Source: Gyrodactylus bullatarudis
Lineage: Eukaryota > Platyhelminthes > Monogenea > Gyrodactylidea > Gyrodactylidae
Direction: 5' to 3'
DNA: 64,000 nt
Assembly: GCA_012064415.1 (NCBI GenBank)
Contig: SSNU01000182.1
Span: 1-64,000 of the forward strand
In this document: positions 30,548-41,589 of the stretch, one piece after another
How the letters are laid out: every line of letters starts with the position of its first letter
How positions within the stretch are numbered: position 1 is the first letter of the stretch
Notes under the pieces: model-generated
Seen by the model: the letters and a program-made list of their open reading frames with translations, nothing else
What the model was told of the DNA's origin: nothing
Databases searched by the model: none
Program-made: the position numbers and the translations under genes

Positions 30548-32750
30548 ATGCTCAGAAAAGCCCAAGATAAAAGACTACTTTCAGCGAAAGATAAGAAAAT
30601 GTCTGCAAAACAAATCATCGATTATATAACTGCAACGGCTTCAAAAACTAATTCGAAACGGTTTGAAGAGATTCTAGATTCTTCATCAAAAATAGAAGAG
30701 CCTCTCCACAGACTCATAAAAATTAAAGAGTGTTACACAAATGAAAATCTAAGGAAAGCACTTTTTACAAAAACATTAGACTTCAGTGATTATGCAGCTA
30801 TAGTTCCATACATCGAAGAGAAATCAAGTGATGAACCAGCTGGAATGATCCAGAAAATCCATGAATCTCGGCCAAAAGTTCAAGAAATAAATTTTATCTC
30901 AAAAGCAAAAAAGTAGTTATCGAATTCACAATAAATGGAAAAACAATGAAGTTATGTCCTACACATTAAAAATTCGAAGCATTGACTAAGTTCTGCTCAG
31001 ATGAAAAAAGTGCCAATTTAAGAAAGAAGAAGTAAAAAAAGTAAGCAAAAACACAGATAGTAGAATAGCATTCAGATGTGATATTTCTGATAAGATATTT
31101 TTAATAACCAAAACATTGTAAACAAAAAATAGTTAAGAAATGTTTAATGTACGAAGATAAACAATTCTGAACGAGTTAATGAAACATTATGAACAAAACG
31201 ATAAACATCAATTTATTTAAGGCATAGAACATAGGATAGACATAAAAAGATAATCGGTGTCCCGCCGTTGTAAGAAGAATTCATCCATCAATGGTAAACT
31301 AAGTACAGTAAATTCAATACATGATGACCAGAGATAGTATTTAATGCCAAACCTTAAACTATCACATTGATTAGCCAATAGAATTCGAGTAGATGAAATG
31401 AATATTTCTTCTTCCTCTGCCCTAAAATTAAACAAAACAAGAATAGTGTTTTCACAATTGAGACCCCCCTCTATTTACCAACCCAAACAACTACGTCATA
31501 CTCTTTCTTACTGAGTCATCGTATAGCAGACCCCCTTTCTCCTATTTCACGTTGTGAGAATTAATTAATATTTTGTTTAATTTTAGGGCAGAGGAAGAAA
31601 AAATATTCATTTCATCTACTCGAATTCTATTGGCTAATCAATGTGATAGTTTAAGGTTTGGCATTAAATACTATCTCTGGTCATCATGTATTGAATTGAC
31701 TGTAAAAAAGAAAATCTACTAGTTAGTGGATGAAGGGATCATGCAGGAATCGAATTCGGAATGGGCAAGCGCAATAACCCTACCAGCAGAAAGAAAGGAA
31801 AGGTTAGAATATGTGGAGATCTTAAGGAATTGAATGAAATCACTGTAAAGAACACGTACCCTATTCCTTATATAAATGATGTCTTAACAAGATTTTGCAA
31901 CAAAAAACACTTCTCAAAAATCGACTGCAAAAATGCTTTTCATCAAATAAAAGTTGAAGAAAAAGATATATTGGATTGTGTAACGCTTGCGCAATATGGC
32001 ATACCTTTATATATCATATATTCTGAAGAAATCCAAATGTAATTGCATAAGTTGATGATACATTGGTAGACAGTGAAAATTGGAACGAGCATGAAGAACA
32101 TGTCGAAGAAGTTTTAAAAATGTTAGCTGAAAATATTTAAATCAGCAAAAATCAAAAAAAGAGGTACAAAGGTTTCTCGGGATGTGTAATTTCTATAGAA
32201 AGTTTATAAAAACGCCGCTTCTATAGAAACTAGATTACGAACAGCCATTATAGATATCAAAGATAAAGATGGGAAAATAACATTGAAAGAAATGCAAACA
32301 GCAGCATTCAACTACTAGCCTTGGAAGAGGCATGTAGAAAATTCGAATATTTAATAAGATACAGAGTAATAAAATTTAAAACTGATAATAAAAAACAAGT
32401 TCCGTCTGTCAAAGAAAGGGGATGTAGTGAATAGACTCACAGATAAATGACAATATGACAATAATCCATCACAGAAAGTACAATCCGAAAACAGTTTACA
32501 AATATTATAAATTAACTATAAATGTGAAATATTAAAACAAAATTAAGATTGTACAATTGAAAACTATGTGATAGAGATTGTTTATGTTTGTCAATAAATC
32601 AGAATTCCTTACAAGAAAATATTATTTATAAACGTGATCAACACTACTAAATATGGCAGAAGAGAATGAATTCATAAAAGAATTTATTGATGAGGAAAAT
32701 AAAGAACCTCAAAGTGGTAATAGAATAAACATATGGAAATGAATCAATGG
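30548..32750 (+). pseudogene. Decayed Ty3/Gypsy retrotransposon (gag-pol pieces)
   Basis: 30548-30916 is gag-like: charged, with an SAKQIIDYITATASKTNSKRFEEIL start and ending near a VVIEFTINGKTMKL protease-type segment. RT begins near 31735 (GIMQESNSEWASAITLP), with VRICGDLKELNEITVKNTYP and HFSKIDCKNAFHQIKVEE in 31761-32042. It continues after a stop with VDDTLVDSENWNEHEEHV (catalytic VDD) near 32055 and EVQRFLGMCNFYRKFIK near 32165. RNase H traces end near 32480. There are many stops and frameshifts. A MITE (31306-31702) sits between gag and RT. LTRs were not found. Confidence 0.75.
31306..31702. mobile_element. Palindromic MITE with Tc1-type ends
   Basis: Arms 31306-31430 and 31584-31702 are inverted copies around a 155-bp centre. 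TA flanks both sides (31304-31305 and 31703-31704). Ends read CAGTMAATTCAATACATGATG, matching in form the Tc1-like ends at 39778, 41243 and 28357. The frame 31217-31435 is translated from one arm and is not a gene. Confidence 0.85.
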
Positions 32751-32800
32751 AAGGTCCCCAATTTATTATTTTAATTAGCGTTTATATGTTAACCAGGGTA

Positions 32801-32840
32801 GAGTCTGAAGAGACTCAGCGAAATATAAAATTTATCAAAC
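32801..32840 (+). ncRNA. Hammerhead-like repeat, stem I broken
   Basis: GAGU, CUGAAGA (32805-32811), GACUCAGC, GAAA (32820-32823), UAUAAAAUUUAU, C. All core residues agree with CUGANGA/GAAA/UH. The next bases AAAC cannot pair with GAGU, so stem I is lost. The flanking sequence (CTAAATGAGT near 32868) matches 58430, showing the same repeat family. Confidence 0.6.
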
Positions 32841-32858
32841 AAATATACGCTTTTTGTT

Positions 32859-33437
32859 CTATAAATCTTCTAAATGAGTTTTGAAATTAACTCTAATATA
32901 TCTTATATTATTTTTATATAACATACTGTTTAAAATATACGGCAAGACCTCTTTTCCATCCAATACACCTCCAAGATGTCCCATCGTTTTCTCACCATTG
33001 AAGGTTGAATTGTCTTTTGAAAGAGTCAATTTTTCACTTATTTTGACAAAATCTATTGATTTTCCTCTAAAGATCATCGTAAAAAAATTTTCTTTTTGGT
33101 TAAACTTCATTTCGTCACATATCATAAAGCACTGGAAATCTGCATTCTCATAGTAAAGATAGGATTTTAAGAAAACTTTTTTCTCTGGATTTATCAAGAT
33201 TACAATTACCCAATGTATAAACTAATCTATCCATCAAATCCCAATATTCTATTCCATTATAGATTAATGATAAATCAGGTAACATTTGGCAGTATTTTTT
33301 TCTCTCAATTTGTATTCGTTTTGCATTGATATAGTAATAGATGGTAGATAAAGAAATGTCGAATTGTCGATTATCTATGATTAATTTATTTTCCGAATCT
33401 ATATAACATTGTTCGTTATTGACAATAAATGAGAGTT
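32859..33437 (-). CDS. Unidentified protein, two exons with a 25-nt intron
   Basis: Exon 33437-33210 (ELSFIVNNEQCYIDSENKLI to YWDLMDRLVYTL) joins exon 33184-32859 (KKVFLKSYLYYENADFQCF to HLEDL) by removing a 25-nt GT...AG intron, 33209-33185 (GTAATTGT...ATCCAG). The joined frame is open throughout, which argues that the intron is real. The exon start at 33437 follows a TTTTTAG acceptor, so more exons lie upstream. The family is unknown to me. Features are a basic-aromatic first half, GHLGGVLDGKEVLPYI near the end, and no signal peptide. The last residues (about 32885-32859) lie in an antisense PLE repeat, so the C-terminus and stop were probably supplied by an insertion. Confidence 0.5.
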
Positions 33438-33449
33438 CTAAAAATTATC

Positions 33450-34180
33450 TTTAATTAACCTTTACCTTATTAATTAATTTACTTATAAGAAATACTTATT
33501 AATTTTTAATAAAAAATAGAAATTGATCGCTTTCCCAAGAATTTACCGTATATGCGCGTTAATTTATTATTTTTTTTGCGGAAAATAGTGACGGACTTCT
33601 TAAAAAATATTTTGTAGTATTAATTTTTTTGTCAACAATATATGAGAATATCAATAACTTTTCAATAAAATGTATTGAAACTTAGGTCAATTTAAGAATT
33701 CTCAGCCATAATTATTCAAACGTTTCGACAGTGGTTGTCCTCACACACCTTCATTGGTATGACAAGCTCATCAAACAAAAAATGCTATATTATGCAATTG
33801 CATAATATCATTTCTTCATTTTTGCCCAATCAGCTAAGAGAATAGAATAATATAAGTGTTTGACATATGATAATTAAGTGATCATGAAAATATATAAAGA
33901 GCATTTCGTGTCTGAAGAAGGTATGTATCGTTGACCTAAGTATATTAAATTTTATTATAAAACTAATTCTACTGAATCTAATAATTGTAAGCTCTAATAA
34001 AAATCAAAAGTCACTAGTGCACAATATAGTAAAAAATCAGTATTGAAGAAAAAATATAATAAAATATAAATCATGAATGGAAAGGGTTAATTCAAAATAT
34101 GCCAATTAATTCAATTCTAGATTCTTTTCTATTTTATACAAAAATGCAGGGGATGACAGTACAGACGTTTGGGTGAAGGA
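33450..34180. other. No gene seen
   Basis: Very AT-rich sequence. It has a perfect palindrome TATTATGCAATTGCATAATA around 33791-33810 and no supported coding frame. Confidence 0.45.
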
Positions 34181-34270
34181 GAAATTCTTTATAAATAGAT
34201 ATAAACCAAACTTATGTGTTCAAAAAAACTATTCGTATAATCTTCAACTACCTTGGCCTATGTGAGCTTT
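34150..34270 (+). pseudogene. PLE endonuclease C-terminal scrap
   Basis: VKEKFFINRYKPNLCVQKNYSYNLQLPWPM in one frame matches the end of the PLE GIY-YIG domain (AEAFFIKKENPSLCKQKKIIKPLGLNWP in the intact copy). Nothing else of the element is recognisable nearby; 34270-34900 holds no supported feature. Confidence 0.6.
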
Positions 34271-34899
34271 TCGCTTTTCTCTCCACTGTTGCTACTTACT
34301 GGAGAGTTTTGGTGTTTTTTTAGCTTATATTATATTCTTCTTTGACATTTACTATTTCTTTCATGACTGATGAATGAATTCTGGATTCTGATTACATCTT
34401 ACTTGGTTTCATTATATTTAATAATTCATTATCTGAAATTTTAAAATAATGAATATTTTTAGAAAAAAAGGATTAATATCAAGAGTTACAATAAAGAAAA
34501 TGAAAATATATTCAGAAATATCCAATTATTTAACCTTATTTATCAAAACCGGATTTATAGCTATGAATTCGAAAGGTAAAGAGTATTCTGTTAATCTTAG
34601 CAATAACTCGAGTTTATTGATTTAAAAATACATTTATTCTATTAAACAATTATCATTTCCAAAAGAAATATTAATATAAAGTATTCTTTGTATCAAAATA
34701 ATCCACCCCTCTCTAGGGAAAAATGTAAATCATTCAAGACAATGCTATAACTACTTTACTTTGGGTGATATAACGATTAGTCAATCAAGTGTTCTTATAA
34801 ACCATGCCATATAAATATATGAATAAAATATTGACCAATGAGAGTAGAGTGTGCTCATACGCTTGAAACTGTGAGGAATATATCAAATATCTTTTTATT

Positions 34900-35720
34900 A
34901 GTTGGTTATAATTTTCTCTGCATCCCGAATCGTTTTTGTTGCTTAGGTGATGTCTTAGATTGCTTTTTCGAGATAGAGTTGGGGAGCGTACTTGAGAAAA
35001 ATACCTCTTTCGGTCATGGTGCGTTACAGCAAGAATTCGGTTATTAGGGTGTTTTGAGTTTGCAACAAAGAGAAGTAATAATATCAGCTGCTGCTGAGGT
35101 TTGAGTTTTTGCCAACATAGTTCTTAAATTGCATTCTTTCACGCTGTCGTGTCTACGAATAAATCCTTTCTGGAAGTCACTTTGCTCAAATTTGCAGAAA
35201 GCCTATTCCACTTCTCTTCCTGAATGTGTATGGGCATACCTTGCTGCATTTTCAGAATTTTTTTACTTCGATAGGATTGATTAGCATTTACTGTATAGGT
35301 ATACTGGGCTATCTGGGTATTCTAGAAAAGAGGTCCTATAATGAAACTGAGGCTATTACTGGTTGCTCTTTGCGTTGAAAACTTTAAACAGTGATGGATT
35401 AGGTCAAGTTCGGCAAGGATCTCATCATGATTCATCTCAGACAAGAGGAAAGTGTCGTCTGTATAACGTAGATACAAGTTTGCACCTTTGATGGTGTTGG
35501 ATGATTTTAAAGAGGCCAAAATTACGTAAGATAGGAGTAGACAAGAGGGTTCTTATCGCAGCTCCATCTATTTGCCGAAAATTACAGCCATCGAACTTGA
35601 AATCGACATTTTGAATTGTCAAGTGAGCATGAATCCTCGGCCGTCACTGTTATGGTCGTTGAATGCTCATATTTGATCTGGCTGGTCTGTATACCTTTCG
35701 TATGAAGTTGACTGAGACGA
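34900..35720 (-). pseudogene. PLE family 2 RT remnant
   Basis: Minus frames 35622-35437 (MTIQNVDFKFDGCNFRQIDGAAIRT) and 35519-35322 (LKSSNTIKGANLYLRYTDDTFLLSEMNHDEILAEL) correspond to TVQNVDFKFDGSYFRQKDGVAMG and RAHLYLRYVDDTFLLL in the copy at 16990-19250. The catalytic motif here reads YTDD instead of YVDD, and the motif B region is shifted. Scattered similarity continues to about 34900 (ISREVEWAF..., HDSVKECNLRTM-type thumb). Highly decayed. Confidence 0.75.
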
Positions 35721-35729
35721 GAATATATA

Positions 35730-37249
35730 AAGTAATGCTGCATTTGTCAGCGAAGTAATTGAGCTGATTACTATTTCGAGTAAAATTAAACGTTGAATAA
35801 CTCAGTGTAATTATAGCGGAGAGAGTGACGTAAGCTTTAACTAATGTTTTTCACCAATTGTTGGTGTAGGAGAGGGGAGAGGGTAAAAGTCAAAGTGTAA
35901 AACGATAGAAAAAGAGAAAAACCTTTTTTTAAATCCAAAATCAAAACTTCTCCAATGTTTGCGAGTGCTTTATGATATAAGAAATTAACGAATCTGATCT
36001 CTGTATTAGACAGAGAGAATCAGCAGAAAATTCTCTATCCAATCAATTTCAATTTTTTGGAAAATTGAACACATATCAACCTACTTAATAGTAGCTTTGA
36101 ATTTTTTTTCCCAACCAAATATTTTTCCTAAAAAGGGGCAGAGAGGAGAGTGATAGGTTTATTACATTTTTCATAGAGGTAAAACTCTATGTCATGTACA
36201 TGTGTTAATATATATGTTGCGTTACAAGTATTTCAATCAAATCAAAATTCCAAGTAATGTCTTAGAGTCCTAATATTTGTATACCAAACGAAGAAGAATT
36301 AAATATAATGGTAATAAATTCAGGATTTAAAATATTCATAGACGTGACAAAATCCCTTGTACCTGCAACTCAAGAAGAATTTGAAAGCTTGCATCTAATG
36401 AGTTAGAAAAAATGACAAAGTTGGAATAATCCAACTCGGTACGTTCAAATTTGAATGAAAAATGTATAGAAGGCGGGGGGTCTCTTCACCTCTCTGCCCC
36501 TTTCTCGGGTTTACGTGTAATTTTATTTTTGTTCAATGATATGTCTTTCAATATCAGCTTTAACTTTGGCTATGTTGTCTGCCATCATACAAGTGGATGG
36601 TCATTATTTAACAAATGAAGAATAGGAAGGGTGTCAGCTTACATTATTCAACAACGGTTCTTGTTTAATCTCAACTCGAGAGGAGAATAGGAAGAGGGTC
36701 TACCCACATTGTGGGACCTACAATATATATTTCGATTACCTCATCGGTAAGAAAAAACGAAGGTCTGTAACTAAAGTCAGATTAAAAATGAAAATTTTTT
36801 CCATTTTCATTTGAAACCTATAAGCCGATCATTCAAACTAGCAGGTGTGAGAAGAGAAAACAATTTCTGATTTTTTTAAATTCTTTTTTTTGAGAAACTC
36901 TTGGTTATAAATAAGCCTACCCTTCTGAACATTTAGAGGCAAAAAAGCGCATAATAACTAACATGTGTGTGATAGAAAGGGGCTTGAACATAATTTAGAA
37001 TATTGTAAACATAAACTCTTAACTTTAAGGGGAGTTTTTTTAAAATCACTATCCGAGCCCCTTGTACATATTTTTATTACTATTAGTCACATTACAGAGT
37101 TAAACATGATAGGGATATATATAACATTCCAGTATATTTCATAGATTCTATATTATCATTTATACACACGTACCAGAGAACAACGAATCAGATTTAAAAT
37201 CAATATTTTGTACACAATTTTCTTTATATAAATCTGGCATGTAAAAGTA
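35730..37249. repeat. Debris with inverted GGGGCAGAGAGG boxes; no gene
   Basis: GGGGCAGAGAGGAGAG at 36136-36151 and CCTCTCTGCCCC at 36490-36502 are inverted about 350 bp apart and may mark the ends of a small element. The 36730-36960 segment has phrases shared with 41740-41860 (ACTAGCAGGTGTG, CCACCCTTCT) and 55030-55110 (GATCGGTAAGAAAAAA). No coding frame was found. Confidence 0.5.
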
Positions 37250-37645
37250 GGGATGTATCATTTTTTCTTGACCAAAAACTAGTAACATCTAGGGGAATTA
37301 GATGCTATTTAAAATTTTAAAAATAAACTTCCATCACGTTTCGAAAATTCTCCGTTGTGGTATTCAATTTTTAGTTTCAGAAGAAATTTGAACTAGTCAA
37401 GCATTTTGATTTGTTGAAAAGATTGAAATCATACGCAGATTTGCTCTAATTGAATGTTATTTCTTTTCAACCAATCAAGATGCTTGACGAATTCAAATTT
37501 CTTCTGAAACTAAAAATTTAAAACCATAACGGAGAATTTTCGAAACGCAATGGAAATTTATTTTTTTATTTTAAATTGAATCTAATTCTGCTCGATGGTA
37601 CTAGTTTTTGGTCAAGTTGTGTATTAAAGAAAAATTGGGTATCCC
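37250..37645. mobile_element. Palindromic MITE, complete copy
   Basis: Ends GGGAT...ATCCC are bounded by TA at 37248-37249 and 37646-37647. Inverted arms of about 190 bp share CTTGACCAAAAACTAGTA, AACTTCCAT and TCCGTTRTGG phrases. A second, left-truncated copy is at 58493-58827 in the same orientation. TA target and MITE size suggest a Tc1/mariner-driven family. Confidence 0.85.
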
Positions 37646-37740
37646 TAAAATTAAAGCGCTATATCCTTATAACTGGAATCACTTTCTTACTCATGAAGTT
37701 GATTTTCTTAAATATGAGCCACTTTTTTATGTGTGTGAAT

Positions 37741-38760
37741 CTATAATATATTTAGATAGAAACATCCTTGTTTGGATTTAATCCTAATATGGTCTCTCAT
37801 ATATTTTTCAATTCTATCATATTGAAGATTGTAGAGGTTTACAACCTGATTTTGTGTATTTTCAAAATTTTCGTATATCTTTTCAACAAACCAAGATAAG
37901 CCTTTCTTGAGTTTATTTTCCTTTTTAATCCTAGATAGTGAGTATATTCTGCAGTATTGTTCAAGAAAATTACTAGCATATAGTAGATTTTTATCAATAT
38001 TTGTGACAGCAATTATAATGTTAAAATCAGTAAACTCAAAGTATTTTTTGGTATATTTTTTTATTATCAAAGATTTTAAGATAAAAAAGGGATCTTTACA
38101 AGGGAAAATTTCTGACCATCAATTTCAAGCGTTTCAGTTAGTATACAATCAAGGATGTTGTTTTGTCTGGTGGGCATATTGGTTATCTGGTATAATTCTA
38201 AAGATTGAGATCACCAAGTATGGTGAGTTAAGTCAGCATATATTTATCAATTACTTTATCAATGTAACTTTTTAGGATGAAGTGTTTTCTATAAAATAGG
38301 ATTATATTTATCGAATTTGTGTCAGACAGTTTAATGAAAAAACCGTTTAGGAGCTCGTTTTTGTTAACTGAAAAGGTATAAGAGAATGTGAGAGTGAAAG
38401 ATTCTTCAAGAAAAAAATTTCTGGATGAAAATTTTTATGAATCTCTGAGCCTGTCAAGATTTTTACTTGCAGACATTTGATTTGGTTTATTTTGAGATCT
38501 CTTTTTTCAAGCTTTCTTAACGAATATTTAAAAAGTTCTGCGAAAGAAAACAATAGAAAGTCTCACCAGGATTTATTTTCAGTTCACTATCTTTCTTTTC
38601 TATTTCTTTTTTCATTCCTAGATTTTTTTCTAAAATTAATTTATTTGAATGCCGTAGAGTGTTAACTTCATAGTTTAAATTCTCCATTAGTTCCAGGAGT
38701 CCATCAATGTTGATATTTCTTGGATAACCATAGTCAGATACAGATCCTTCGAGCAATACA
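37741..38760 (-). pseudogene. LINE 5' half remnant (coiled coil, endonuclease, linker)
   Basis: In minus order: 38756-38517 encodes a coiled-coil-like segment (LLELMENLNYEVNTLRHSNKLILEKN...KKEIEKKDSELK). 38553-38347 has FSFAELFKYSLRKLEKRDLK. 38260-38130 retains endonuclease blocks (LTILGDLNL, PICPPDKTT) matching 23000-23270. 38070-37741 is the linker (VTNIDKNLLYASNFLEQYCRIYSLSR) matching 16604 onward in the LINE at 14930-16640. Stops separate all blocks. The coiled-coil part may be the N-terminus of the LINE ORF, but that is inferred only from order. Confidence 0.6.
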
Positions 38761-38769
38761 CGCTACCCC

Positions 38770-39190
38770 ATGCTTCATCAAGCTATACATTTTTCTGTTC
38801 TGAAAACACTGAAATATCAATGGGAGAATTTAGTCTAACGGTTTTGCCAAAGTATACAGATTCACATCGACATTCGAACATGTAAATAACTCCTTTCTTC
38901 TTTAAGCACAGCTCGTAGCAGGATTTCAGGGATTTTTTTGTTCATCGAGCAAGATTATTGTTGAGTATTTGTCAGGCTGTATCGCCTTCGAATGAAAGTT
39001 TAATCTTTGGTCTCATCTTCTGTTTTTTGTTTCAAGTTCGGTTTCGAGTCCGCCTTCATAAAGACGGCTGGTTTACCATTTCAGTCAGGATTTTGCGGTT
39101 GGCTTCTTTGTATTTTTTGCTTCTTATGTGCTTGATTTTCAGAAATAAGATGCTTCAAAAGAACTGAAGCTCAGGAGCGGTAGGATTGTT
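38770..39190 (-). pseudogene. PLE GIY-YIG endonuclease fragment
   Basis: The minus strand reads KSLKSCYELCLKKKGVIYMFECRCESVYFGKTVRLNSP near 38960-38840. GVIYMFEC and VYFGKTVR are the two halves of the GIY-YIG motif in PLE form. Frames are interrupted on both sides, and no RT is attached. It sits next to the LINE remnant. Confidence 0.6.
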
Positions 39191-39578
39191 TTCGGAACGA
39201 TGCTCTTTCGGATAAAGGTGATCTTCTAAAATTTTTATCCACGTTGGCATCATTTGTAATTCATTTTTATCGATCTTTTTTTTCACTAAAAAGTGTAACT
39301 TTTTTATGTTCAATATCCAACGATTAATCAGAAATTATACTTGCCATCAAACTAATTGAATTCTTGTGAAAAATGACCAAATAAAAAGCTAATCATGATT
39401 TTTTCTTTGATATTTTGCATTTAATTTTTCTGGGAAGTAGAGTGTTCCCTTTCCCATTTGCCTTACCTATGTGAAAACTTTATGTTGACATAAAAATAGC
39501 TCTTTTAATGATTAAAAATACTAGACCAAAATATGGATTTTGATTCTCTATTCGACAGACCAAAATAAAAATATTATT

Positions 39579-39754
39579 TAAATATACACCTTTCTTTTGC
39601 TACTTCTTCCGATAAAATTACATAAAAATTCATTTTTTCAATAATTTCTAAAAACTCACTTTTTCCAATCGTTTGATCTTGAGATAAATCGTAATTGTTA
39701 AGAATTCTACTCACTTTTACTATATTGTTCGTCTGATTCAAAAGAATCTAATAA
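39579..39754 (-). CDS. Possible exon with an EF-hand loop
   Basis: Minus frame after a TTATTATTAG acceptor-like site: ILLNQTNNIVKVSRILNNYD, then LSQDQTIGKSEFLEIIEKMN, then a stop near 39579. The segment DLSQDQTIGKSEF fits an EF-hand calcium loop (D1, S3, D5, T7, I8, G9, E12) followed by a hydrophobic helix. If real, this is the end of a calmodulin-like or other EF-hand gene whose upstream part was separated by the transposon inserted at 39778. It has no start codon, so the call rests on the motif alone. Confidence 0.35.
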
Positions 39755-39777
39755 TAAGAATTTCATTTTTGAATATA

Positions 39778-41243
39778 CAGTCAATTACGCACATGATGGC
39801 TCGTGAATGTGTTACACATCAAGCCAGATTCTTATTTAAACCTCTTCTGGTCCACCCCCATCTGACCAATAGTATTCAAGATTAATATCAACCAATGAAA
39901 TTCGAGAGTCCGTTGAATTTTTTTCCCTTTCACTCCATCATCCTAAAACATGATGTCTAAGCTCTCGATCAACTTACATAAATAATTCATCAGTGATTTT
40001 TTCAACTGATGAAATTTAACGTCATTAAGATCCTTCACGCTATCTTCCATTTTTGAGGTTTGGAAAATGGCAAATTTTGTTTGAAAAGAATTTATTTATT
40101 AAGATTAATCATTCGTTATTCATGGAGTTGTTAGATCATTACTCTAGATAATTATTTTTGAGTGAGATACTCTGAAAGATTTTGCCAAATATCTAGTTGT
40201 GGTTGTTTTGGAAAGCTCTTTTATTCTTGTTTTTTCTTCAGTCGCTTCTTCATTTTGTAATAATGAATAAGAAAACTCAATACATATACATGGTGCAGCG
40301 AAAAAGGTCTCTTACGTTATCAACCATAACTAAAGATAGATGAAGAACAAAATATACTCGTGATCATATTTTGAGAATAATTTTTAAATTGATGATGTAG
40401 ATTCTCATAAATACAAAACATATATATGTTGCTTCCTATTTGTGTCGAAATTCCTATATGTGTTTAAACTCAAACGGGACGTCCCATTTGTGACAAAAAA
40501 AATCAGGGGGTGGGGGACACTTTTTCTTCTCTGCCCCATTCTCGGGTTTACATGTATTTTCTTTTTTTTGTTTATTTTAATTATAAATTATACGATATAT
40601 GAAGGTGTATGCTATTTCTCTAATACCAAATAATTATGTCAATTTAAATTCAGGGAGTAAATTATAATTATTAGGAAAAGAACAATCAAGTATTTAAAAC
40701 TTTCATTACTTCTTTCCTATTGACTTTTACGTTTCACAGTCCATCATTTGAGAGGAAACTGATCAAATTGTCAGAATTAGCTCAAAGCCTCAACGAGTCA
40801 TTTAAACCAAAATAGGTTTTGATATTTTTAAACGAAAAAAGCTTATTTATTTTTCCAACTTTTGCTGCTATGGCATTTTGAATTGCAGAGAACATTCAAT
40901 TTTCTGCATTTACACTATTTGAGCGTGCATCCGGTTGTAAAGATGCATACTTGAATCATAACATGTTGTAAAACAGAAAATTGTAATAACAAATACAGGT
41001 TTTTTTAAGAAAAATGAAAATAATGTCCAATGGAAGTAACAGTATAACAAGAAGCTTGTAATTGATTCAACAGATGCTCATCATGGAGTGAAAGGGAAAA
41101 AAATTCAACGGACTCTCGAATTTCATTGGTTGATATTAATCTTGAATACTATTGGTCAGATGGGGGTGGACCAGAAGAGGTTTAAATAAGAATCTGGCTT
41201 GATGTGTAACACATTCACGAGCCATCATGTGCGTAATTGACAG
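39778..41243. mobile_element. Non-autonomous Tc1-like element, ~165-bp TIRs
   Basis: The left arm starts CAGTCAATTACGCACATGATG at 39778 and runs to about 39950. The right arm mirrors it from 41079 to 41243. TA flanks at 39776-39777 and 41244-41245. The interior has no transposase. The frame 41136-41342 and its neighbours read through the TIR. The same terminal sequence in the Tc1 at 27401-28357 suggests that family could mobilise it. Confidence 0.85.
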
Positions 41244-41351
41244 TACAATGAAATCTCCAACAATTGTATAAAAAAAGACCAAAAAATAAAGTAGTCGGAT
41301 TATAATTTTAACTAGATTATCCCAGAATCTACTTTTAATCATGATTTTCCA

Positions 41352-41582
41352 ATGTTTTTCAAAAGGATTAAAAAGACCTCATATCTTAGTTCGATATGCA
41401 TAAATCTACCATATAAAAACGGTTTTAAAACAACAGGTTCAAAGATGACAATTTTGAGCATCGATAAAATTTATACCATTCGATTGAGAATCGAAAATTA
41501 TGCACGTTTTCTTCTAGAAAAAACTAAAAAAATTAATTTGGAGTTTTATCCGCCAGCATTTCCTTTCTTAAAAATCATCTGA
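41352..41582 (+). CDS. Hypothetical open frame beside the Tc1-like element
   Basis: It encodes INLPYKNGFKTTGSKMTILS, then IRLRIENYARFLLEKTKKIN, then LEFYPPAFPFLKII at the stop. Composition is less biased than chance frames nearby, with a mixed hydrophobic/basic pattern, but I recognise nothing. It lies 100 bp outside the transposon and could be a host exon. Low confidence. Confidence 0.2.
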   Translation: MFFKRIKKTSYLSSICINLPYKNGFKTTGSKMTILSIDKIYTIRLRIENYARFLLEKTKKINLEFYPPAFPFLKII

Positions 41583-41589
41583 ATTCTAA

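Noticed and set aside
31217..31435. 72-codon minus frame
   Set aside because: Lies in one arm of the MITE at 31306-31702; the other arm carries the mirror image.
41136..41342. 68-codon minus frame
   Set aside because: Translates the right TIR of the element ending at 41243.
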